NCBI GenBank assembly: GCA_003614735.1
Contig: KZ992427.1
Coordinates: 27,982-91,981 of the forward strand
Source: Thamnocephalis sphaerospora
Lineage: Eukaryota > Zoopagomycota > Zoopagomycetes > Zoopagales > Sigmoideomycetaceae
Length of the DNA stretch: 64,000 nucleotides
Direction of reading: 5' to 3'
Shown here: positions 21,301 through 33,700 of the stretch, piece by piece
How the letters are laid out: each line of letters begins with the position of its first letter
Position numbering within the stretch: the stretch's first letter is position 1
Notes under the pieces: model-generated
The model's input: only the letters and a program-made list of their open reading frames with translations
Databases searched by the model: none
What the model was told of the DNA's origin: nothing
Program-made: the position numbers and the translations under genes

Positions 21301-24300
21301 ACATGGAGGTGAAGAGCGCGCTGGTGGAAAAGAACCGCAAGGAGGAGATCAAGAACATGCATGGCCGCCGCGTCACCGACGAGGAGTTTAAGCGACTTGA
21401 GTTGCTCATGTACGACCGCTTCAACGTCGAGCTATCCTCTGTGCAGGTGGTGGTTGGGCAGTCGGTGGATGCCTGCCTTAATGTGGTGCGCACACCCGAC
21501 TCGGACGACGTACGGCATGTCGTCAATCGAATCAACATGTCATTCCTTGTCGAGTCGTCGATTTTACCGGACGCATTTGACCTTCCAGCCATCAAAGTCA
21601 GTGGACGCCTGCCGCTGTTGCAAATCAACTTTTCCGATCGCAAGTACCGCACGATCATGAACATTCTTGATCTGATCTCGCCGTCGGATGGAACAGAACC
21701 GGAGACAGACTCGTCGCCATACCTCGTGCGCCGGCCTAATGGACCAGAACGTCATAGATCGCTTGATCTGCGGAAAGAGCTACTACTTGAAACGTCGGGT
21801 GATGAGCTATCCGACCAGGAGAATAACGCTGGTGCTGAGCAGCGCAACGCAAGCGACAGCGCTGGCAAAGGCGGCGGTGATGGCGATGATGAAGAAGATG
21901 ACGATGATGACGATGACACATTCTACGATGCTGAAGATCGTCCGACGGTATGTTGCACTGGGTAATACTCTATCTCTTGCCAGTATGCACGGTGCTAATA
22001 TGATGTGCACATTTTGATCCTAGACTGCCGAGAAAAAGGCGAAGCGCTCCGCCAGCAAAACGCAGATTAAGCTGTCGTTTAGCGTTGACCGTGTCGCAGC
22101 CATTATCCGCCGCAGCGATCCTGGCAAGTCGCTCAAGGAGGTTACGTTGGCTGAAATGATACTGCAGCGATTTGAGCTTCAGTTCAGCAAGCGGCCGTAC
22201 GACATGCATGTCCAAGTCACACTGCGTTCGCTCACGGTGAATGACATTATCACGGCGGGTCAGAATGCAACGCCTGTGCGTCTGATCAGCTCTGGTATAG
22301 ACGAGGATCACGACGGGAATCCCGACGACGGTCAGGATCTTGTTCGTGCTGTTTTCACCCGTGCGCAGCCAAGCTCGCCCGACTTTATGACCAAGTTTGA
22401 TGGCATCGAGCAGGCGCTGGACGTTTCCCTTTCACGTCTGAATCTCCTGGTGGAAAGCAGAAGCATTCTGACGTTGCAAGATTTTATTCTAGCCACCTTT
22501 GTCGACCAGAAAGGCTCAAACGGCAAGCGTACTCCAGGCAAGGGGAGCCCGCTGGCTGAGCGTCGTGACGGCGTAACAGCACAGCCGGCACCCAACCGTC
22601 CAGCGTTTACCAATGCGCCCCGAGCGCCGAGAACCAAGATTACCGCGGTAGTGCACACGGTGTATCTGGTGTTTGCAGATGAACGCCGTGAGATTGCAGC
22701 GGCTTCGCTGGAAGATATGACGGCCGGTCTGCTGTTAGTAGACGACACAATACGGCTTGGCGCGAAGCTCGGAAATTTTACCGTGACCGATTCTGTGGCA
22801 TATGTGGCCGAAGGAGAGGAGCCGCCAAAGCTGCTAGAGATTGTCGGCCAGGAGCTGGTCGATCTGCGCTACGAGACGTTTGACGAACGAAAGCCCAGCT
22901 ACCCTGGCTACGATGTCTCCATCTATCTGCACACCGGCGCGGTGCACTTCACATTTATGGAGCGTGTACTGCGCGACTTGGTAACCTTTGCCGGAAAGTT
23001 TACTCAGATGCAATCGCTTTTCGAGGCAGCGCGTCAAGCTGCAGCCGATTCGGCAGCGCAGCTACAAGAGCGCGCCACAAATCTGCATCTAGACGTGCTG
23101 ATGCGCTCGCCCATACTTTTGTTCCCGTGTACCGGCCCGGCTGCAGCGCCTGGAGACATGATTCGCGCGCATCTGGGTGAAATCTCGCTGGTAAACAATT
23201 TCAAGCCAGACACCGTTAGCGACACCAGCGCAAAATTGGATTGCATGATATTCAAGATCAAGTCAATGTTCTTGGAATCGGTATTTGCCCTGGGCCTGCC
23301 GCAGCCGCAAAAGCTACAGATGATCGAAGATGTACATGTGGCCCTGGAGCTCACCCGTGCTACACACGTGTACGGGCTAGATCGTCCAGACATGTCGGTA
23401 AGTGCTGCACTTGCCAGCCTGTTTTGTAGTGCGCTAACGTGTTTCACACTGGCCTAGGTGGTATCGAGCATTTCGGATGTGCGAATGAAGCTGACGCAAC
23501 GGCAGTATGAGGAAACCATGTTGCTTATCCAGCGCGTCACATCCATCTTTGGCGGAGACACAAATGCCGCATCACCGGTGCCTGCCGGCCGACAGCTGGA
23601 ACGAACGCCATACGATTCTCTGTTCAAGGAAGAGCGCCAGACAGTTTCCGAGCACATAGCGAGTACTGACGAGTCGGTTGAAATCCGCAACGCGGTTTGG
23701 TCACGTCTTGATGGTGTTTTGAGCATCAAGTCTATGAGCCTCGAGCTTTTTGTTGGCGACGGTGCCACGTTCAGAACGCTGGAGGAAGCAAGCCTCTCGC
23801 ATTGCTCGCTGAATGACACACAGCTCAAGTTCAACATGCGCACGGATAACTCAATGGAGGTTGAGCTGCAGATTGGCTCGTTTGTGGTTGAGGACTCGCG
23901 GAAGCGCAGCGATAGCCACTTCAAGGAGATTGTGCCGGCAATAGCAAATGGCGAGCCGCAATTTCAGGTGCACCTGTCCCGCATGCCAAGCGGTGACATG
24001 GTGGCCAATGCGACGATAGACAGCCCCAAGGTGATTCTGGTGCTCGACTATATCTTTGCTTTGCGCGACTTTATCATCAGCGGTGTCACGTACATGAATG
24101 CACAGCTGCCTGGCGATGTATCTGCTAAGAAGAGCAGCGAGCGTACCTCCTCGCTGCTTCCGGAGTTTGCTGCCGCTACCGCTGAGGAAACGCGCTTTTT
24201 CTTCCGCGTTAACGTGGTTGATGCAGAGGTCATCCTGCTTGCAAAGCCGGAAAGCTCGCAGTCTGAAGCGATCGTGCTGTCGGCAGCACAAATTACACTG

Positions 24301-27300
24301 TCGCAGCAGAATGCACTGGTGCTCGCAGTCAGTCACGCAGGCATGGTGCTATGTCGGATGGATGCCCGCGAGGACACCCTGCTTCGGCTGATTGACGAAT
24401 TCGATGTGCTGCTGTCGTTGGACAACAGCAGCGCAGTTACCGGCGAGACAAGCACGTCCATCGTCATCAACATCCAGCCGCTAGTGTTCCGCGCGTCGTA
24501 TCGCGACGTCATGCTCATGCTTGGAATCGCAAACAAGGCTGGAGAGCTTGCGTCTAGATCTGCCATTCCGCTCGACACAGGTGATACCGAAAGCACCTTT
24601 TCCATGAGCCGATCGCCGTCTCTGGACCCGCACGAGAGAGCGGAGCAGAGTCTTGCCGTGGCAACTGCCCAGTCATCACAGCCTCCGACGCCGGTTGGAA
24701 TCACCAGCATTTTCACGCGCGAACAGGTAAGACGCCAACCAGCAGTCTGCGCCGTCTATTCTTGGCTGACTCTAAAGTGCCACGACTTGCTGGATAGCTG
24801 AAACTGGAGGTGGGCGGCTTCGAGTTTGTACTTGTCAGCGACGTGACAGAGATGGCAATCCTCGACATTCAGGCAGAGGCCTTTACGGCCACGCTGGACG
24901 ACTGGTCGTCTGAGCTGAAGGTGTCTGCTACCATTCCCATCTACGCCAACTTTTTCAACATCAAAAACTCGCACTGGGAACCGGTTATTGAGCCTTGGCG
25001 GCTTCATGTGGAGGTGAGTGAATGTGCGTGCGCTTTTCAGGTGTTTCGATGCCAACGGCCATTCTAGGCGTCGCGACCCATCGATTCGAAAACCATGTCG
25101 ATTGCAGTGTCTGCAAGCGACCGTCTCGAGTTCAACCTTAGTCATGTGCTAGTCAGCACAGCCATGCGCTTGCAGCGAGACTGGCAGACGGTGGATGAAG
25201 TGAGTGCTATAGCGCAGCGCAGCGCAAATACACCAACTACGTCGTGGCGCTCATTCAATGTTGCTGCAGGTGTCGTTTTCGCGCGGCGAGTATGTACCAT
25301 ACCTGATTCGCAATCGTACCGGTCACAACATTCATGTCTGGACGGAAATGCGCGAGCACACCGAGGATACGACAATTTGCCAGCTTCCAGATGGCGAGGA
25401 GATGGCGTGGAATTTTGACGACCGGCGGAAACGTCGCGAGCGCCTCGAGGTGACGCGCAGCCGGCTCGGAATCCAGCTTGACGGAGCATGCTGGGAAAGC
25501 ATCAAGGACATGCCGGTAGATCGTGAAGGCGTGTTTACGTACGTTCTGCGTCCGCGTGTGAACGACGTGTCGCACCGACTGGTCTGCGAGGTGGTCCTCA
25601 GGAACGACGTCAAGATTGTGACGCTGCGCTCATCGCTGGTGGTCCAGAATACCTCGTCCGTTCCACTGGAGGCGGGTGTGATTGATGCACGCGGCCAGAT
25701 CACCGGGCGCATTCACCGAATTGGTTAGTGCCGCAGAGAAGGCATGAGAGAATGACAGAGCTAACCAGCATACTGTCGCAGCTCCGCAAGAGTACTATGC
25801 CGTTCCGATCATGGCGGCGTTCCACGATCGTATTCGTATTCGCCCCGAACGTAGGTCAACGCAGAGGCGCCTGCTGTCTCGGTGTATTCGCTCACGCGTA
25901 CTCGAACAGGCGGCTTTGGCTACGGATGGAGCACGCACGCGTTCAATTGGCGCGAATTTACGCAGCCCAAGCCGCCAACCACGATAGTATGCACTGCTCT
26001 GCAGTCTGGCGCCGCCGCCTTTCATTTCTGCGTTTACGGCAAGTACGATCACAAAGATCTCAGTGCCAAGTACGTAGAGTTTAGCGCCACAGACCTGTCT
26101 GCCATCACAACCAGCTGCTAATCTGTCGATCGCACAAAGGGTCTATCCAAACATGACCATCCGTCTAGGCGCGCCCCTGGAGCTGGAAAATCTGTTGCCC
26201 TACGATTTCCGCTGTCGTCTTGTGGATAACAACACGCGGCAAAACTACAGGAACCAGCTGTCCAAGGGTGGTGTTAGTCCAATTCATCTCATCCAGCCAC
26301 GACATGTTTTGCTGCTCAGCATCGATGTCCCAGAGACAGGTACCCACAATGTTACGACATTGTGCAGCTGAATGCGGCCGCTAACTGTGCGTTACCGGCG
26401 TCGATAGACTATGGCTCCAGCGAGTTTGCTGTTATCGACACACCAGATCCGGAGGATGTCGATCTGGACACCAGTCTCTTCCTGCCCGACCCGGATGGCT
26501 TGCGTCTGCAGCTGCGTATTAACCGATTGTATGGCCATACACACGCATGCGCGACAGGCTGCTCTGCAATGCACGCTCACACCATGATTATTATTGCGCA
26601 GCGAAATCCCAGACTCGGGCGGTGCCTTCCGCGTCAGCATCTACAGCCCGTATGTGATGGTCAACAAGACCGGCATGAATATGATGTTCAAGACCAAGTC
26701 GTGGCTTCAACCGGCACGCATGGCAGCTGGACAGGGTAAGCAGCAAAGCGCATGTGTCCTCTTTGCACGATCACTCACGATACATATGTTTGCAAATGCT
26801 CTATAGGCGAGGCACAACGCAACAGAGAGCGGGTTTGTACATTAGACCGCGCTGTTTGCTGCCCACAAACCACGGCTGACTCATCGACACTTGCGACATG
26901 ATGTAGAACAAGCTGTTTATGTTTGCTTATCCCAAAAACGAGTTGGGCAACCGTGCATTGGTTAAAGTAGCCGGAGCAAACTGGAGTCAGGTAACAGCGC
27001 GCATTGCCACTACAGCAACTCTGTGGCTAGCTGCTGACACGATTGATTCGACCAAAGCCAATGAGCTTTGATGCGGTTGGTAGCTATTCGGAGCTGACGC
27101 TCAATGCGCTCAACGACACGGAAAGAGTGCATCTCGGTGTGGAAATTGCTGAAGGCGAGGGACGGGTATGCTACGCGACAGTCCGCCTTCGTTTATCTTG
27201 ACCTGCGCTTACGCTTAGCTCTGCGCCACCAGTACCGCTTGACAAAATTGGTTACGTTTACGCCACGCTTCATCGTAAAGAACAACCTGGGTGTGGACGT

Positions 27301-30300
27301 GCACCTGCGCGAGCCAGCCTCCAGCAAAAGCACGCGGCTGCCCAACGGTGAACGCGCAGCGCTGTTCTTTATGCGCAGAGATCAGGAGCTGCAGATCACG
27401 CTGCACTACTCGGGAGCGAATAATCGCTGGTCGTCGCCGTTCAACATCAACGAGCTAGGAAAAGTATACGTGCGCATGTACCGCGCCGATGGTGGAATGG
27501 ACCTTATTCGTGCCGAGCTTCTTCTCGAGGGAGCGACTATTTTCATAAGTCTCCACCAAGAGACTGGCAAGTGGCCCTATCGGATCCGGAACAAGTCTAG
27601 TGCTGCCATCACCGTTTACCAGCGGCCTCCAGAGGATACTAGCGCCAGCACAGCTGCAGCCGGCTCCGACCATGGCTCGAGCACTCGGCGGTATACGATC
27701 CAGCCGCGGTCAACGATAGAGTATGCGTGGGACTACCCGTCGCTTCCCAACAAGCTGCTGGTGCTGAACGTAAACCACCGCGAGCGCGATATCAACCTGC
27801 AAGAAATTGGCCCGTCAATGCCGTTCCGATACCCGGTAAGTGTGTTTGCGACATGGCAACGCTAAACGCGGCTCACACCAGTTGCACATATAGAAACTGG
27901 GAGGTCAGGGCATTTTGTCCATCGACGTGGTGGCCGACGGGCCAACGCAGGTGCTTAAGCTGGCCAACTTCAATCCGGCACATAGCATGTATCGACAGGT
28001 GCGCCGCGGCTCTATGGCCGATACGTTTGAGGTAGTCGGCGTGAACACCGTTGTCGAGATGTCGGTCAAGCTGCGATTCGCTGGTGTTGGTGTCTCCATC
28101 ATCAATCGCCAGGCCGAGGTAAGCCGACGCATTTTATGACCCGATAGGGTGTGTTTGTGTGGCAATGCTAACAAATTGCTGTAGGAAATTGCATACGTTA
28201 CGCTGCGCGATGTTGAGGTCAAGTTCACAGACTCGACGCTTCAGCAGACTATACATATCATCTGCCAATGGTTGCAGGTTAGCCGCAGCGTCCGTGAACT
28301 TTTACCGCCTATCTGCTATCCACTCACCCGTCGATGCAACGCCTAGATTGACAATCAGCAGTTTGGTGCAATTTATCCGATTGTGCTGTTTCCAACGGCC
28401 TTGCCACATGCACGCCAAGAGTTGGAGCAGCATCCAACCTTCCACATGGCCCTTACGCGCGCAAAGGACACATGTATGTTGCGGACAATGACTCGGTGAT
28501 CCTGCAGGCATGCTTACTAATTCGACAACATCATCAATGCAGCGCACGGTGTCGAGTACATCAAGTACTTTTCGCTTCTTCTACAGGAAATATCGTTTGA
28601 GACAGACGAGGACTTTTTGTATACACTGCTGGACTTTATCAACTTTGATACGCCAACGCCCGATGCTGAAGAGGTGGCAAAGTACGTTACATGGGCGATG
28701 GCAGGCTGCATGCTAGCCAAATGAGTGATCGCGTGTGCCGTTCTGACGCATTATCCACCGGTACAGGGCGCTATGCGATGGAAACACCGATATTCCCGAA
28801 CCCAAACTGGTCGAAGACAGCGGCCAGATCTACTTTGAGGTGCTGCATATTCAACCAATCAAGCTTAATCTCTCGTTTGCACGCACAGAGAAGCTGAAGA
28901 TTGAAATGGATCCATCGGCAGCGTCGTCCAGCAATGTGATCACCTTCCTGGTCAATGCTCTGACCATGGCCATTGGAAGCACCAATGTACGCTGCGCATG
29001 CTGGCTGTGGCAATGTCGACAGCCGTTTGCGCTAACCCCCAAGCAATGACCCATCATCTGCTCCACAGGATGCGCCCATTCGCATGAATGCACTGCTAAT
29101 GGAGAATCTCCGACTGACGCCGGCATTGCTCGTGGACCTACTTAGCCGTCATTACCAGCAGGCTTTTGTCTACCAGGTACCGCGTTCGGCGCATGGTAAT
29201 AGTTGAAGTCCTGAGATACTAATACCAGACATCATGCTAGATCCACAAACTAGTAGGCTCGGCCGACTTCCTTGGCAATCCCGTAGGATTGTTCAACAAC
29301 ATCACGTCTGGTGTCGTGGACATCTTTTACGAGCCCTACCAAGGCTTCATCATGAGCGACCGGCCGCAGGATATGGGTATTGGTCTGATCAAGGTGAGTT
29401 TCCTGATGCTCATTGTGTCATCGTATCTGCTACTATGCGCAGGTCGTGGCTAACGGCACAGCGATATTCCACGTAACAGGGCACGGCGAGCTTCCTAAAG
29501 AAAACTGTATTCAGCTTGTCGGACAGCTTCTCCAAGGTCACAGATAGCATCGGCAAGGGTCTCACGGCTGCTACGCTCGACAAGGACTTTCAGGATCGTC
29601 GACGCATCGCCAAAACGCGCACTCGGCCGCGACATGCTGTCTCGGGACTCTCTCACGGCGTGATGTCGTTTGCCACCGGGTTCGGCAGCGGTGTTGCTGG
29701 CATTGTGCAGCAGCCAATTGCAGGTGCAAAGACCGAAGGCTTTGGCGGATTCTTCAAGGGTGTTGGCAAGGGCCTCGTTGGGTGGGTATAGTGCGCATGA
29801 CACCTTTTCATGTCAAGTCGACTGACTGTGCGTCGTTTCGATAGTGCGGTAGCCAAGCCAATGATTGGCGTCATGGATTTGGCCACGAATGTCTCCGAGG
29901 GTATCCGCAACACCACCACCGTGTTTGACGACAACGAGATCACTAGCATCCGTCTTGCACGTCACGTCGGCCGCGACAAGATCATCCGCGCGTATGATGC
30001 GCGTGAAGCCGTCGGGCAGCATCTGCTGCGAAATGCAAACGATGGCGTCTTTGCTGGCGAAGACTATCTAGCCCATTTGGAGCTGCGTGGCGACAGTATC
30101 GTCGTCGTGTTATCGGCCGAGCGAATCTTTTGCCTAAACGCACAGCAAATGCGCACCGATTGGGATGTTTCGTTTTCGCGCATGCAAAGTGCGAGCCTAG
30201 ATGACCGCGGGGCGATCAGCATCATGCTGCGCGGCGGTGTGGCCGGACCAGAGTTCACCGCCATCTCTCCGGTCAGTCTAAGCAGCCTACCATGGTTCTA

Positions 30301-30358
30301 TCAAAAGCTTGATGAAGCACTCACACAATGGAATCTGGAGCACCGCGAGATTGAGTAA
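18380..30358 (+). CDS. VPS13: VPS13 bridge-like lipid transfer protein
   Basis: At least 30 exons; over 3,000 residues. VPS13 forms a hydrophobic groove that moves phospholipids between organelles at contact sites. Chorein N-terminus: [18 protein letters not shown], then [38 protein letters not shown]. Next are [17 protein letters not shown]...REWFRFAGD, and the GWFGGWWG motif at about 20199-20222. A glutamate/aspartate run lies at 21885-21930. A VAB module spans about 25.3-27.6 kb with six repeats, each keeping an Asn: IRNRTG, VQNTSS, LENLLP, VNKTGM, VKNNLG, IRNKSS. The ATG2-C-like region ([39 protein letters not shown]) and a C-terminal PH-like domain ending WNLEHREIE complete it. All conserved parts are present, so it is full length. 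Individual small exons were not all fixed to the base. Start in CACCATGTTTG. Confidence 0.95.
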
Positions 30359-30768
30359 GCTCGCAGTCTCTCTCTATGCTACAATAGACATGCATCTATG
30401 CTGCTTTTTGCTGTACCATCGTGTATGCTCATACATGTATACATGTGTGTATCCGTGCATGCGTGCGGGTGTATTCGATGATGTCAACATTTGAGGCTAA
30501 CAGTTTGCCGCGCATATCAACCTTTACGCCTGTGCAACTCATTCGCAACGTCGGCAGCAACCACGCCACTCGCCCCTTGACCGCATTTGCGCCACAATTG
30601 AATCTGGGCACTGCCATCGGCGTCTACGCGATTGCATGTACCTGCTCTGCTGCCCACACCTGCATTAATGGGTCAATCCCACGCACAGTAACCGTGCCCC
30701 ACCAACGTATACAAGGCACTTTGCGCGCATTGGTCATCGCTCACCAGCAGCCAGCGGCTAGGCATCGT
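30359..30768. other. Intergenic region VPS13 / SMG6
   Basis: 410 bp between same-strand genes, with a TATGTGTGTAT-like low-complexity stretch near 30435-30455. An open frame continues upstream of the SMG6 ATG without family signal, so I treat it as leader. Confidence 0.45.
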
Positions 30769-33700
30769 ATGGAGTCTGGAGCCGCAGAAAGGGATGCCAC
30801 GACAGCGGCCGGAAATGTGCACCACGACAAGGAGCGCGTGAGCGCCGTCGACGCAGCCGCGGAGCGAAAGGACCGGCGGCGTAAACGGGGCCGAGGCGGT
30901 AAAGTGCGCGAATCCATTCCCCCTCGCCGGCGCGATGAGATCGCAGAGACGGACCGGCCAAAACAGGCAGCGCCAACAAAACTGGGGGCTCGCCAAGATC
31001 CTGCAAACGAAATTCTCACCAAAATGGTTCGCTGGAAGCGCCGTACTGCGCAGTGAGTAGTAGTAATCTGTCGGTGCATGTTGTTGCACCCATTAGCGCG
31101 AGTGGCATTAAGATTAGCCATCTTACACTATTGATTCGATTTAGCGAGGCACGCGGAGCTGAACCAGAACCAGGACAGCAGCAGGGTGGAGGCCCGCCCG
31201 CTCAGCGACGTGCTGCGCGAGAGGATACAACTGCGGCGGCGGTGGCACCAAGCAAATCAAAGCCAGCAGAGCGACGGCTCTATGAACCAGACGCCGGCAC
31301 AATGGTACCGGTTCACGGGCGTCCCGGCCGTGGGCGCGGCCGCGAACTGACCCACCGTGTCGACGGCACTTCGGGCAGTGGTAAGCTGACACCGCATGCT
31401 GTGACATTCATACCAGTATGCCGCTGATCGCTGTCGATGTAAATCAGATTCGGCAGGAGAACCCTTTACTCGTCGCGCTTTGGCTGCACCGCGGGGCCGG
31501 GGTGGCGGCATGACGCGGGGTGGCGGCTCGGCTCGTGGCTCAGGCGTACCGCCGCCAGGACGTCGACGAGGGGTGCCGCGGGGCGCTCATCGTGGTGGAT
31601 TTGGACCTAGCCGGCGTTTTGATTCGGACGACGATGAAAACTGGTATGTGCGCGGCCGACCTGTCGACGAAGACGAGCCATTGCAGTCGGCGGCGTCGGT
31701 AGCGGCCACAGCGCCAACGTCTGCACCCACGCCTATCGCCGTCGACACGTTTCGTGGCGAGGCGGTGTTGAACCGTGATACGACTGGTCGCGTCCGGCAC
31801 CACCCTGGCCAGACTCGATTGCCAGGCAATGAGAGTGCACGGGAGCCAAATGAATTTGTGCGCTCGCGCTCGAATGTCAGTGCAACGGCCACACGCGCAC
31901 CGCCCACGCCAGGTCGACAACTTTACGACCCGGACGCCGACCGAATGACACAGGTGCGAACAGGCGTGTCGGAAGGCCGATCTGCGCGCTCGCCTCAAGC
32001 GCGCGTACGTGTGGGCGCCGCTGCGTCTGCCGCCAGCACGGAGCGTAACGCGGCTGTTGCGCTTCCCACGGAGATTAGTCGCCTAGAGAAGCGTGTGGCA
32101 CGCGCGATGCGCTCATCGGTGGAGTCGGATATTGCATGCGCTACGCTCAATGGCACCAACGCACATGCCATTGGATGGCGTGAAAAGCTTGATCTTTGCG
32201 AAAGGCAAGTGCGCTAGGACACAAACACGCACTGTGAGCGAAAACGCGCAATCAACTGACATGTAACGCTGGCGCTATTCATATCCTAGTCTTTTGTCGT
32301 GCTACAAGCGCCTTGCGGAGACGGGCGCTACAATGGAAGCGCTACCAAATGCGCAGGCGCGAATGTGGAAGTTTGGCACCTACCTTCTCATCGACTCACT
32401 TCGACGCGCGATGAAACATCCGCTGGCGAATGCCACTGCAACAAGCAATGACGTGACCACAGATGCGGCTGTGTCGGGACCAGCCGATACACTTCGTCGT
32501 CTTTTGAACGAGCATATTTCCGTGTCCGAGGAGTTTTACAACTCGCTAGCGATAACGCTGCAGCGCTCACCAAAGCAATCTGCTGCAATGGCGGTTGGCG
32601 AAGTTAACGCTGAACGGCATGATCATGTGCATATTGGCGTGTACTCATGTGTTACGGCACTGGGTGATCTGGCGCGCTACCGCGGTATGTTTGGCCTGGC
32701 AAGTGGCGGCGAGGTGGATACACTTCGACGGTACTGGATGAAAAAGGCCCGCGCCTGGTATCGACTCGCCGTTCGCCTCATGCCAGAAAACGGTATGTAC
32801 ATAGGCACACTGTGGCATGTGCAGTGGAACCCAGATAATGATCGTCGCTAATGCATCCACCGTCGAGCAGGCAAGGCGTTCAATCAGCTAGCCATTCTCT
32901 CCTCGGGACATGAACTGGAAGCGTTCTACTTTTACAGCCGCAGGTATGTATACGACATGCATGTGTGCACAAATGATTACCAGTATCTGACGCGTTTTAT
33001 TGCAGTCTGACAGCCAAAAAGCCGTTCAATAGCGCGCAAGAGTCTTTGCTTTCGCTCATCGAAGCAAATCGTGTCTGGTACCAATCAACAAAGACCGAGT
33101 CTATAGCACAGGAGGTGTCGGAGTTTGTGTATCTTGAACGCTCGCTAGTTCGCCTTTACGGCATTCTCTTTGGCGAGACAGGGTAATGTCGACGGACTGC
33201 GGGCATCCTATACAACAACACCCACACTAACAGCTAATGTCTCTCGCCTACGCAATCTAGTCTGAGCGCCTTTGATGATCTTCTCCAGTGCACAATACCT
33301 GGTCACTTGTGTGCTCTTCTGGCCAAGGACACGTCTAGACATCCACAAAGTGCATTTTGGTTCTTGTTCCGTATTGCGGTACTCAACGTGTCCATGGTGG
33401 GACTCCACTGTGTGCCACGTTCGGATACCGAACAAGAGCTGCAACTGCAACAAAGCTCGGCTGTCGTGGGTGCGGCACAACTTGTCTTCCGTACAGCTGC
33501 AGCGCTTTGGGGCTTGCAGCAGCAGCAAAAACTGCGCCAGCCAGTCAGCAATGGCGTACTGGTGTACACTCTGGTGCTTTTAGAATGGCTTGCAGCTGCG
33601 GATATGTGTGGTGCGCAAAGCGCCAAGCCCTTGGATGCAACCGCGGGTAGCACGGAGATATCGCCTGAGACTAGCGTCGCGTGGAAGGGGGCTATTATAC

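Noticed and set aside
21885-21930. GATGATGAAGA-rich tract as a microsatellite
   Set aside because: It encodes an Asp/Glu run inside a continuous VPS13 exon and is better treated as part of the protein.
30421-30768. Upstream extension of the SMG6 first exon
   Set aside because: Open by chance over low-complexity TATGTGTG sequence; the ATG at 30769 begins the basic region and nothing upstream resembles SMG6.
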